From the IMG/VR virus record IMGVR_UViG_3300027851_000070, positions 1 to 38,194 of that record: 38,194 bases of DNA; one strand, given 5' to 3'. The position numbers were made by a program, and so were the translations under genes. A model generated the notes under the pieces. That model did not search any database and was not told where the DNA came from. It was given only the letters and a program-made list of their open reading frames with translations. The DNA is from a virus. Position 1 is the first letter of the stretch; each line of letters starts with the position of its first letter. This document shows positions 7,112 to 14,143 of the stretch, piece after piece.

Positions 7112-7411
7112 ATGATTCTCATCAACACTTCCAACGTGTTGGCCGAGATCCTACCTGAACTCATGTTTGAGTACGACCCAGACCTTCCGTTTCAGGAGGC
7201 AGCGTTCACTCAGGCTATGATGGATCGTCTGAATGACCTGTTCATGAAGGCGTTTTACCAAAAGGTGCAGACACCTCATGTTTTTGACAGGGTGATCTTG
7301 GATCGACTCCGCACTGATAAGTTCCTACTGGAATTCTCCACGCGCCGGTGGACCACCGTCAAGGTGGTTGATACCGACGGAACGTACATCCTAATTTTCG
7401 AGGAAACGTAA
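7112..7411 (+). CDS. Small alpha/beta protein of the tandem array (7), 99 aa
   Basis: The ATG at 7112 follows TAAGGCCTACCC, 9 bases after the previous stop. At 99 residues it is the shortest array member. It opens with MILINTSNVLAEILPEL and has helical segments (FTQAMMDRLNDLFMKAFYQK). It closes with TTVKVVDTDGTYILIFEE, the clearest example of the shared C-terminal strand pair with a D-x-D/G turn. No known domain is recognised. It is separated by 4 bases from the next gene. Confidence 0.8.
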   Translation: MILINTSNVLAEILPELMFEYDPDLPFQEAAFTQAMMDRLNDLFMKAFYQKVQTPHVFDRVILDRLRTDKFLLEFSTRRWTTVKVVDTDGTYILIFEET

Positions 7412-7415
7412 CGCC

Positions 7416-7832
7416 ATGAGCATTGCGGATTACAAAGACAGCATCGTCAGATTCAACACCAAAGCTCCTGGTGTTCTGGGTGCCGCACGCGACAACGTCA
7501 AGGTAGTAGCAGTGCTCGATTACGACACTGCTGCCCTCTTGGAAGATGTACGTGCCAAGCACGCCCGTGTTCGCAACTATATTCCCAGTCTGCCTCAGGC
7601 AGCAGGTGCGTACAATTACGTTCGCATCCTGTACAGCAACGGTGAATACGAGATCCTTGGTGTCCCATGGATCGACGAGAACACCATCGAGGTCATTTCC
7701 TCTCGTAAACTGGTCATCACCATTGAGGATGTCAGTGACTCCACTGAAACTCTCGCACGACAGGCGCTTCTTCAAAATGGTATTTCGAACTTCACATTTG
7801 AGGTCGTCGGCACTACCGCGACCCCGACGTAA
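7416..7832 (+). CDS. Protein of unknown function, 138 aa
   Basis: It starts at ATG 7416 directly after the previous stop, with GAGGAAACG as ribosome site. Unlike its neighbours it is strand-rich through the middle (VKVVAVLDYD, YNYVRILYSNGEYEILGVPW, NTIEVISSRKLVITIEDV) with a helical segment near the end. A small beta-barrel or sandwich is plausible. It does not show the array N-terminal/C-terminal signature clearly. Codon use is more biased than in the array genes, suggesting higher expression. No function can be assigned. Confidence 0.8.
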   Translation: MSIADYKDSIVRFNTKAPGVLGAARDNVKVVAVLDYDTAALLEDVRAKHARVRNYIPSLPQAAGAYNYVRILYSNGEYEILGVPWIDENTIEVISSRKLVITIEDVSDSTETLARQALLQNGISNFTFEVVGTTATPT

Positions 7833-7853
7833 GCGGGAAGGGTTTTCCTTTGA

Positions 7854-7877
7854 ATCAGGTGTCGAAAACCACCTGAT
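7854..7877 (+). promoter_or_regulatory. Hairpin just upstream of a start codon
   Basis: A perfect 8-bp inverted repeat ATCAGGTG / CACCTGAT with an 8-base loop ends one base before ATG 7879. It could bridge a distant GGGAAGGG ribosome site (7835-7842) to the start, as known for T4 gene 38, or it could restrict initiation. The role is inferred from spacing. Confidence 0.5.
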
Positions 7878-7878
7878 C

Positions 7879-8274
7879 ATGGATTTTGACGACAACCTCA
7901 TGACGCAATACGGTGCGTTCCTCGATAAGCTCTACTCGATCACCGATCGATACGAGATGACCGATGAAGACTCCGCGGCACTCTTCTCCATCTGCAACTT
8001 GTCGATGATGGTTACTAACATGATCCATGAGGACATGGGAGAAACCCGTTATACAGAATCAATCATGGATGAGCTTTACTCCGAGCTTCCTAAGGATGTT
8101 GTTGATGACGTGATAGTCGAACTTTGCGATTACCACAACACTGACAACACCCGACCTAAGGTTGTTGGTGACCTGATCACCATCCTTAAGACAAAGAAAG
8201 GGATGTGTCTACAATCCGTTACCCCGATGAGAGAAGAAGACACCATGATTTTCACTTTCGTCAACCTCGAATGA
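7879..8274 (+). CDS. Small alpha/beta protein of the tandem array (8), 131 aa
   Basis: The only good start is ATG 7879, 46 bases after the previous stop, and it has no ribosome site at normal spacing. A GGGAAGGG element lies at 7835-7842, with a perfect 8-bp hairpin (7854-7877) between it and the ATG. Folding would bring the two within about 12 bases. The protein has the array plan: MDFDDNLMTQYGAFLDKLYS, acidic helices, and closing CLQSVTPMREEDTMIFTFVN, strikingly like array genes 3 and 4. An intrinsic terminator follows at 8299-8318, ending the cluster. Function is unknown. Confidence 0.75.
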   Translation: MDFDDNLMTQYGAFLDKLYSITDRYEMTDEDSAALFSICNLSMMVTNMIHEDMGETRYTESIMDELYSELPKDVVDDVIVELCDYHNTDNTRPKVVGDLITILKTKKGMCLQSVTPMREEDTMIFTFVNLE

Positions 8275-8298
8275 GGCTTAGTCAATAAAAACTAAAAG

Positions 8299-8318
8299 GG
8301 ACTCTCTTATGAGAGTCC
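8299..8318 (+). terminator. Intrinsic terminator after the small-gene array
   Basis: GGACTCTC / GAGAGTCC with loop TTAT is followed by TAATTATTTTTTC. It separates the array from the DNA polymerase gene. Confidence 0.85.
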
Positions 8319-8357
8319 TAATTATTTTTTCTTTGTCTAGAATTCAAGGTCTGATCC

Positions 8358-10655
8358 ATGGAAAATCCGTTTGTACTTCCCAAGGACCAATACGTCCGCG
8401 ATCTCGATCTGATGAAAGGCTTCTTTGCCCAAAACTCACTCTATCTTCAGCGCATGACTGGTCAGACTGAAGAGCGCGTGATGCAGTTCCTTAAGAAAGA
8501 ACTCAGTCGGGGTGGTCGTTTCCCCTTGACAGACCCGAACATGATGGTACTGCGTAAAGACAGTCCCGGTAACCGTGTTAAGGATGAGATAACTCTCCTT
8601 AATTACGTGAAGAGTGTCAGTGATACTCAGCGCATTCTGTCGCCTTCGATGGTCTGCTACGAAAACCCGAAGGTGTTGAAATCTCCGTCTGCTAAATTCG
8701 TGGAAGCGGGCATTGCCGGCCGTAAGAAATCCAAGAACGAGATGTTTGTCGCCAAGGTGAACGGCGATAAAGTCCTTGAGAAGATCAAGGATGCCGAACA
8801 GAACGCCAAGAAGATCGGGATTAACTCCCTTTCTGGGATGCACGGTTTCTCCGGCAATATTCTCTTCGTGAAATCTGGTCACTCCAGCCTGACGTCCATG
8901 TGTCGTTCAGCCACGGGCTACGGTAACGCCAACAACGAGCGTCTCTTGGCGGGTTCTCGCCATTATTCGACGCCAACGATTGCTCTGGCTAACATGCTAG
9001 CGCTGATCACCAGTCAACCGCACGACGAATTTGAAGCAGCCATGCAGAAATGCGGCTTTGAATATCCAACGGTAGAGCAGACTGCCGAATGCATCAAGCG
9101 TAGTACTGATCTTTACTGGCGTAACGCTCGTAAGTTCCAACAGATCGTGGACTTTATTGTCCGACTGAGCCCTCTGGAACGTGCGATCGTCGTCTATACC
9201 GGCGACCTTTACCATATCGCTCGGTACAACGATCAGTTTGTTCGGACATTCATGGATAAAGTGGTTAAGTACGACCCTTCCAAGGATGATCTTAAGATCG
9301 AAGACCCGTTTGCCCTGCTCACCGGTAAGTCAATTGACGACGATACCAAGATGCTGGCGACTTACCTCAACGCAGACATCACCCGCGGTGAGAACTTCGA
9401 CTCCATGAAAGAGAGTGGGATGATCGATGTCCTGGAAAAGGTGGCTAAAACAGCACTGAATGTCCAGAACGTCATGCAGGAGTACTTCACGTTCATTCGT
9501 GTATTCCTGACCCCTGTTCTTCTGTGTCCGACTGTGGCCAACATCAAAGGTATCCTGCGCCGTGTGGTACTGGCGTCCGATACCGACTCCACCATCTTCA
9601 CTACTCAGGACTGGGTGACCTGGTACACCGGTAATGACAACCGGACTAAAGAAGGTGATGGTATCTGGTACACCACGACCTACATTGCTTGCCAGTGTAT
9701 CGTGCATGTCCTGGCCAAACTCTCTGCCAACATGGGCGTGATTCAAGAAGACCTGCATCGCCTGACCATGAAAAACGAGTATGCGTTCCCGGTGTTCACA
9801 TTGACCAGCCGTGCGAAACATTACTACGCGTTCATGAGCTGTCGTGAAGGTAACGTCTTCGATGAATACGAAATGGAGATCAAAGGCGTAGCCCTGCGTT
9901 CATCCACCGTGCCACCGGCAGTCATTAAGGCCGCCAAGGCTTTGATGAAGGAAGTCATGCATCGTGCTGACCAGAACCGCCAGTTCACACTGGAGGAGTT
10001 GTATCTGATCGTCTGGCGTCACGAGCAGGATATCTACGAGTCCATCTCGCGTGGTGAGCACAAGTACCTGAAGTCAGCTCAGATTCAGGAATCGTACAAC
10101 AACATGAACAAGGACAACCCATTCCAGGATAAGACGAACTATCGTCATTATCACATGTGGGAGACCATCTTCGCTCCGAAGTACGGTCATGTTGAATCTC
10201 CACCCTTCAGCGTCATTAAGGTTCCGCTTGCGATCAATAACAAGACGGATACCCAGACGTGGTTCGCTGAGGCTGAGAAAGTCGATCCCGAGTTTGCAGA
10301 ACGTCTGAGGGACTACCATGTCAAGAGCGGTCGCGATCAGATCCCAACCCTGATGCTTCCGTTGTCCATCTTGTCGGGTATCGGCATGCCCAAAGAAGTC
10401 ATGCCGATGATTGATATCCGTCGTCTGACCTACGAGATCCTGGAATCGTTTTACATGATCCTGGAATCTCTAGGTGTGTTCCAGGTGGACAGTAACTACG
10501 TCCGCTTGATCAGTGACATCTACACCCCGAGTGAGGAGGTCAACCTGATCCCTCTTGCGACAGATGCCAACTCTGCGCTTGAGGGAGATGATGATCCTGA
10601 CTTCTTCGTCGATGATGAGGAAGAGGACGACGACTTTGGCATGAGTTGGGACTGA
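8358..10655 (+). CDS. Family-B DNA polymerase core (probable split polymerase)
   Basis: This 765-residue protein carries the palm/fingers motifs of family-B DNA polymerases. Motif B is KKIGINSLSGMHG (151-163), motif C is ASDTDS (406-411), and a downstream SRAKHYYAF (484-492) stands where the K-K-R-Y motif is expected. A degenerate motif A may be DTQRILSPSMV (89-99). The N-terminal 3'-5' exonuclease domain is absent, so proofreading, if present, must come from another gene. About 240 residues lie between motifs B and C, far more than usual. The C-terminus is extremely acidic (FFVDDEEEDDDFGMSWD), which could mimic DNA or dock partners. It probably replicates the genome inside the phage nucleus. 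The ATG at 8358 has only a weak AAGG ribosome site. Confidence 0.82.
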   Translation: MENPFVLPKDQYVRDLDLMKGFFAQNSLYLQRMTGQTEERVMQFLKKELSRGGRFPLTDPNMMVLRKDSPGNRVKDEITLLNYVKSVSDTQRILSPSMVCYENPKVLKSPSAKFVEAGIAGRKKSKNEMFVAKVNGDKVLEKIKDAEQNAKKIGINSLSGMHGFSGNILFVKSGHSSLTSMCRSATGYGNANNERLLAGSRHYSTPTIALANMLALITSQPHDEFEAAMQKCGFEYPTVEQTAECIKRSTDLYWRNARKFQQIVDFIVRLSPLERAIVVYTGDLYHIARYNDQFVRTFMDKVVKYDPSKDDLKIEDPFALLTGKSIDDDTKMLATYLNADITRGENFDSMKESGMIDVLEKVAKTALNVQNVMQEYFTFIRVFLTPVLLCPTVANIKGILRRVVLASDTDSTIFTTQDWVTWYTGNDNRTKEGDGIWYTTTYIACQCIVHVLAKLSANMGVIQEDLHRLTMKNEYAFPVFTLTSRAKHYYAFMSCREGNVFDEYEMEIKGVALRSSTVPPAVIKAAKALMKEVMHRADQNRQFTLEELYLIVWRHEQDIYESISRGEHKYLKSAQIQESYNNMNKDNPFQDKTNYRHYHMWETIFAPKYGHVESPPFSVIKVPLAINNKTDTQTWFAEAEKVDPEFAERLRDYHVKSGRDQIPTLMLPLSILSGIGMPKEVMPMIDIRRLTYEILESFYMILESLGVFQVDSNYVRLISDIYTPSEEVNLIPLATDANSALEGDDDPDFFVDDEEEDDDFGMSWD

Positions 10656-10657
10656 CA

Positions 10658-10692
10658 GCATAGAGAGGAGGGCACTGCCCTCCTCTCTATGC
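10658..10692. terminator. Bidirectional terminator between convergent genes
   Basis: A perfect 16-bp stem (GCATAGAGAGGAGGGC / GCCCTCCTCTCTATGC) with loop ACT is placed between the polymerase gene and the convergent minus-strand gene ending at 10695. It is the longest copy of the recurring ATAGAGGAGGGC terminator sequence. Confidence 0.8.
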
Positions 10693-10694
10693 CG

Positions 10695-11834
10695 TTACAG
10701 TAGGTCTCGAATGTTCTTGGTGATATATACGCCAACTGCATCCGCAATGTAGCTAGGAATCTGGTTTACCAGATACTTACCACTGTCTGCTTCAGCCAGA
10801 CTTCGTCTGATGCGGTTACGGTCTGCATCATTCTTCCGGTTGTTTCCCAGTTCATCGAACTTAAGCAACATGGCAACCACAGGAAGCCTTGCAATCATCA
10901 GTGCCCAGATTGCCTGATTGGTGTATGCAATGTCCGGCATCTTGATCGCTTGGATCAGGCTTTCATTGCCGAAGACCGGGATGTTCGAGAGAATGTCCTT
11001 ATAGAAGTAGTTCTCTCTAGTGAAACGTCCAATCAGTTCCTTCAGACCAGCCTCTAACTTCGGGTAGAAGTCAGCGGTGTAGAACGGCATGTCGCTCTCA
11101 ACCTTGGTATAGTCATCAGATCCCATCAATGCATGCATGGTATTCATTACAGCGATGTCCAAGTGACTCAGAAGAGCATTCGGAATGATAATCTGTGTCA
11201 GGAAATGCGCAGTAGGGATTGCTGTTCCTTCGGGAGCCAGCGATCTGACAGCCATTCTCCATAGCTGGTATTGGCATGCCAGCAGGGGGATGTTGATTTC
11301 AATGACTGCTACAGACCCAGGCTTGGCACCAGGTAAGTTGACAGAGCCATTCAGTTCAATGATTCCGCACCCTGCCACCGGATGTGAGAGGACACGGATA
11401 GGACTCATGTCCCGCCAGTTGAACCAAATATCCGCCATGCTGATTTCATCATCTGCAATGGCGACAAAGATTTCACTGATCCCTTTACCGTAGAAGTCGT
11501 TCTTCTCACTGACCCGTCCGTGGTGAGCAGACGTGACAAATCCCATCTGTCCAGACAGACGGTTGACAATCCGTGAAACCTGCAGGTAGTAGTCAGGAAG
11601 ATCACCCATGAATGGAATGTCCACCATCCCAAGGATCCTGGCCAGGATGTGGTCGTTCTTCAGATAACCAGGATTCAATGCCCGGTACTGTTTATAGCGG
11701 TTGACCTGAGTGGCCAACAATTCACGCTTGACATAATCCAGACCGTACATCGTGATGTTCGTCTGCTTCAAACGTGCTTCGGAATTGAATAGGTTGTACA
11801 TGGGAATGGGTTCCGATGCGATGGTAAGTCTCAA
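10695..11834 (-). CDS. Protein of unknown function, 379 aa, minus strand
   Basis: The gene runs against its neighbours. The frame opens at TTG 11834 (with AAGGAAGG about 13 bases upstream), and the first ATG is at 11801, so the product is 379 or 368 residues. It has several hydrophobic or aromatic stretches (VAVIEINIPLLACQYQLWRM; IWALMIARLPVVAMLLKF) but no clear transmembrane topology and no catalytic motif. A partly palindromic, AT-rich element (CCTAT-TGT-ATAGG, 11898-11910) lies about 65-75 bases upstream; read on the minus strand it contains ATACAATAG, 7 of 9 matches to the candidate promoter motif. The opposite orientation suggests a different expression class, possibly late or virion, but that is a guess. 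Confidence 0.82.
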   Translation of the reverse strand: MRLTIASEPIPMYNLFNSEARLKQTNITMYGLDYVKRELLATQVNRYKQYRALNPGYLKNDHILARILGMVDIPFMGDLPDYYLQVSRIVNRLSGQMGFVTSAHHGRVSEKNDFYGKGISEIFVAIADDEISMADIWFNWRDMSPIRVLSHPVAGCGIIELNGSVNLPGAKPGSVAVIEINIPLLACQYQLWRMAVRSLAPEGTAIPTAHFLTQIIIPNALLSHLDIAVMNTMHALMGSDDYTKVESDMPFYTADFYPKLEAGLKELIGRFTRENYFYKDILSNIPVFGNESLIQAIKMPDIAYTNQAIWALMIARLPVVAMLLKFDELGNNRKNDADRNRIRRSLAEADSGKYLVNQIPSYIADAVGVYITKNIRDLL

Positions 11835-11897
11835 AGAATACCACTGCCTTCCTTTATAAGGAGGGAAAGCGATCGTGTAAAAAAATACATTTAGATA

Positions 11898-11910
11898 CCT
11901 ATTGTATAGG
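11898..11910. repeat. Inverted repeat CCTAT-TGT-ATAGG
   Basis: A 5-bp palindrome with a 3-base spacer lies in the intergenic region between the divergent 11834 gene and chmA. The minus-strand reading resembles the candidate promoter motif (ATACAATAG). It may be a promoter or operator for the minus-strand gene. Confidence 0.35.
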
Positions 11911-12017
11911 AAAACAATTCCAGGTGGGTTAACAGCCTGCCATAACGGGAGGGTATTTCCTTTTCTCGGTTAAATAGGCTGTAAAAATAAACCCCTGGGA
12001 CTGATCATAGTGAGACT

Positions 12018-12033
12018 TGGAATCACGATTCCA
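12018..12033. repeat. Inverted repeat TGGAATC-AC-GATTCCA
   Basis: Perfect 7-bp arms with a 2-base spacer end 17 bases upstream of the candidate promoter motif at 12051. The position suits a protein-binding operator for chmA, but the protein is unknown. Confidence 0.45.
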
Positions 12034-12050
12034 TTCGACTTTGTCACGGT

Positions 12051-12060
12051 GATACATTAT
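12051..12060 (+). promoter_or_regulatory. Candidate phage promoter motif GATACATTAT, copy 2 (chmA)
   Basis: An exact GATACATTAT, then CAAC and GTGA, ends 76 bases upstream of the chmA ATG. Chimallin is made early in related phages, so an early virion-RNA-polymerase promoter is the favoured reading. Confidence 0.55.
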
Positions 12061-12092
12061 CAACGTGAATATCGGAGTAAGACTTCGTGTTC

Positions 12093-12105
12093 ACTAGGTC
12101 CTAGT
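12093..12105. repeat. Palindrome ACTAGG-T-CCTAGT in the chmA leader
   Basis: Perfect 6-bp arms around a single T lie 31 bases upstream of the chmA start. It is downstream of the candidate promoter and hence probably transcribed. It may be an operator or dimer-protein site; as an RNA hairpin the loop would be too small without fraying. Confidence 0.4.
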
Positions 12106-12136
12106 AAACGCAATATCCATCAAGGAGTTACCTGCA

Positions 12137-14059
12137 ATGGCAGTCAACAACGGCGACAACGAAACCATCGAAACCGGTGCTCAAGGCCAAGAGCGTCGCG
12201 AACAAGCCATCCCGCCGCGCCAAGAAGCCCGTCGTGAGCAATCCCAGCAATCCTCGCAAGTCGGTCTGATGGACCTGAACCGCTTCCTCGGCGGTCCGAT
12301 CACCCGTCGCGATTCCAGCGAAGTCCTGATCGCTGCCGTCAAAGCAGCCAAGTTTGCGCTGAGCCCCGACCGCATCGTGGCCTCCAGCGGCCAGTACGAC
12401 GTCTCCAAGATCGAAGTCCTGGGCCTGGAAGCTTCCGAGCACCAAGTCTCCATCTCCAGCGTCATCGTGGCACTGCCGGTCGAAACCAATAACGGCCTGT
12501 CCGTTCTGGTGAGCATGATCGCCCTGGCTGGTTCCATGAACGACGCCGCTCAAGTGCGCAACTTCGAGCAGAACGGACGCAGCTACCCGATCCCGGTTCT
12601 GGCTGGTGACTACATCACCGAAGGCTACCTGTCTCTGGTTGACGAGATCGTCAAGAAGAAGTTCGAGCAATCCCGTCGCTCCGTCGAGGTCGTTCGCACT
12701 GGCTGGAACATCGCTCTGCCGACCGTTCACTGGTCCGAGCCGGAGTCCACCGAAGTTCGCAACGTCATGTTCTACACCATGGCTTCGCTGACCTCGGCAT
12801 TCAACGAAATGTTCCGCAACGACGCCTACTTCAACCTGGACTGGTTCAACAAGCAGGCCACCCTGGAAATCAACATCGACGTCAGCGGTCGCGAAAGCTA
12901 CACTGCCGACGGTCAACCGCGTCGTAACGACATCGGCGTGACCGTTGCTGGTGTGCAGCGTCGCAGCGACAACCAGCACGTGACCATGCCGCTGTCCACC
13001 ATCGGTGGCCACGTGGAACTGGTGTACGTCCAGCCGGAAACCACTGGCATCTCCCGTCGCTCCATCGAGCGCGATCAGCCGATCTTCCAGCCGGTGTACG
13101 TCATCAACCGCATGGACTCCAGCAACAACGTGATCTCGCCTGAGCTGCTGCTCCTGGCCCTGGCCGGTGCTTCGGTACTGACCAAGGACGAGCGCTGGGC
13201 CCAGACCTTCCTGCCGACCGACCTGGCGCGTGGTGAAACCGACTACCGCGACACCGGTCTGCTGAACGTTCTGCGTCAGACTGGCGACAACACTCCGATC
13301 GTGTTCGACGGCCGTAGCAGCCTCGACACCGACAAGTGGGCCGACTACTTCTTCTCCCTCGTGGACGAGAAGCTGGTCTTCGCGATCGAATTGGAGGAGG
13401 GGGGTGAGAACAGCTGGATCACCGGTCTGCTCTCCGACGCTGCCAACGACAACACCCCGGACGCCGATGCCGTACGTCGCCTGTACTCGTACGCCGATCG
13501 CCTGACCATGGGTCACTTCACCCGTCGTGCCAAGGAACTGGGCGTTGAGTCCCCGCTGATGTCCAGCGGCGCTCGGTACCTGACCGGTACCTGGATCGAC
13601 GAGAACGGCAAGACCCGTGACCTGCGTGACTGGGACATGCTGCGTTGGCTCGCAGTGAACCCGAACGACAACGGCGACAGCGCACTGCGTTATCAGGACG
13701 TGGTCAACCGCACCGATCTGGATGTGGAAATCCGCATCTCCGAGCAGTACGAGCAACTCGCCGGTGCCCTGACTCCGTCGGGCCTGAAGTTCGGTCGCTA
13801 CGTCGAACTGGCGTACATCAACCCTGACTTCATCAAGGCTCTGGCCCTGGCCGTGACTGACTGCAAAGTCAACGTCGACGCGTCCAATGCCAGCTACAGC
13901 TTCGGCAACCGTCGCCTGCGTGGTAACAGCCGCGTACGTGACTTCGCCGGTGGTGACCTGTCGGGTGGCATGGCTTCCGGCCGTCGCACCATGGGTGATG
14001 GCAGCCGCGGCTACCGCGGTGGCGTGGGCAATGGCTTCGGCCATGGCGCAGGCTTCTAA
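12137..14059 (+). CDS. chmA: Probable chimallin, phage nucleus shell protein
   Basis: This 640-residue protein is the probable ChmA, which builds the single-layer protein shell of the phage nucleus. Support comes from context. It lies directly upstream of the RNA polymerase beta' N-half gene, as phiKZ gp54 precedes gp55, and its length is close to 201phi2-1 gp105 (about 630 aa). Codon use is the most biased in the window, so expression is very high, and it has its own leader and terminator. The N-terminus (residues 1-45) is Gln/Glu/Arg-rich and looks disordered. A folded core runs from about LMDLNRFLGG (48) to residue 590. The tail is Gly/Arg-rich and ends GNGFGHGAGF, unusual and perhaps an inter-subunit or partner-binding segment. 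The name rests on synteny, length and codon bias, not on a motif. Confidence 0.72.
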   Translation: MAVNNGDNETIETGAQGQERREQAIPPRQEARREQSQQSSQVGLMDLNRFLGGPITRRDSSEVLIAAVKAAKFALSPDRIVASSGQYDVSKIEVLGLEASEHQVSISSVIVALPVETNNGLSVLVSMIALAGSMNDAAQVRNFEQNGRSYPIPVLAGDYITEGYLSLVDEIVKKKFEQSRRSVEVVRTGWNIALPTVHWSEPESTEVRNVMFYTMASLTSAFNEMFRNDAYFNLDWFNKQATLEINIDVSGRESYTADGQPRRNDIGVTVAGVQRRSDNQHVTMPLSTIGGHVELVYVQPETTGISRRSIERDQPIFQPVYVINRMDSSNNVISPELLLLALAGASVLTKDERWAQTFLPTDLARGETDYRDTGLLNVLRQTGDNTPIVFDGRSSLDTDKWADYFFSLVDEKLVFAIELEEGGENSWITGLLSDAANDNTPDADAVRRLYSYADRLTMGHFTRRAKELGVESPLMSSGARYLTGTWIDENGKTRDLRDWDMLRWLAVNPNDNGDSALRYQDVVNRTDLDVEIRISEQYEQLAGALTPSGLKFGRYVELAYINPDFIKALALAVTDCKVNVDASNASYSFGNRRLRGNSRVRDFAGGDLSGGMASGRRTMGDGSRGYRGGVGNGFGHGAGF

Positions 14060-14068
14060 GCCAACCTA

Positions 14069-14101
14069 ATAGCAGGGGGAGGGTAACCTCCCCCTTGCTA
14101 T
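14069..14101 (+). terminator. Intrinsic terminator after chmA
   Basis: ATAGCAGGGGGAGG pairs with CCTCCCCC-T-TGCTAT (one bulged T) around loop GTAA, followed by GCCTTTTCTTTTC. It limits transcription from chmA into the polymerase gene. Confidence 0.8.
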
Positions 14102-14143
14102 GCCTTTTCTTTTCAACAGCCGACCATCAATACAGGATCAGCA

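Larger units (their letters stand above)
11835..12136. promoter_or_regulatory. 300-base non-coding regulatory region upstream of chmA
   Basis: This is the longest stretch without a gene outside the intron. It holds, left to right, a 13-bp palindrome (11898), a run of A/T-rich sequence, a near-perfect inverted repeat (12018-12033), the candidate promoter motif GATACATTAT (12051), a second 13-bp palindrome (12093-12105) in the presumed leader, and the AAGGAG ribosome site of chmA. No open reading frame with a credible start is seen. Confidence 0.6.

Noticed and set aside
12128-14044. Long minus-strand open frame (638 codons) opposite chmA
   Set aside because: It mirrors the strongly biased codons of the real gene, gives a His/Val/Thr/Gly-rich product with no domain, and lacks a ribosome site.
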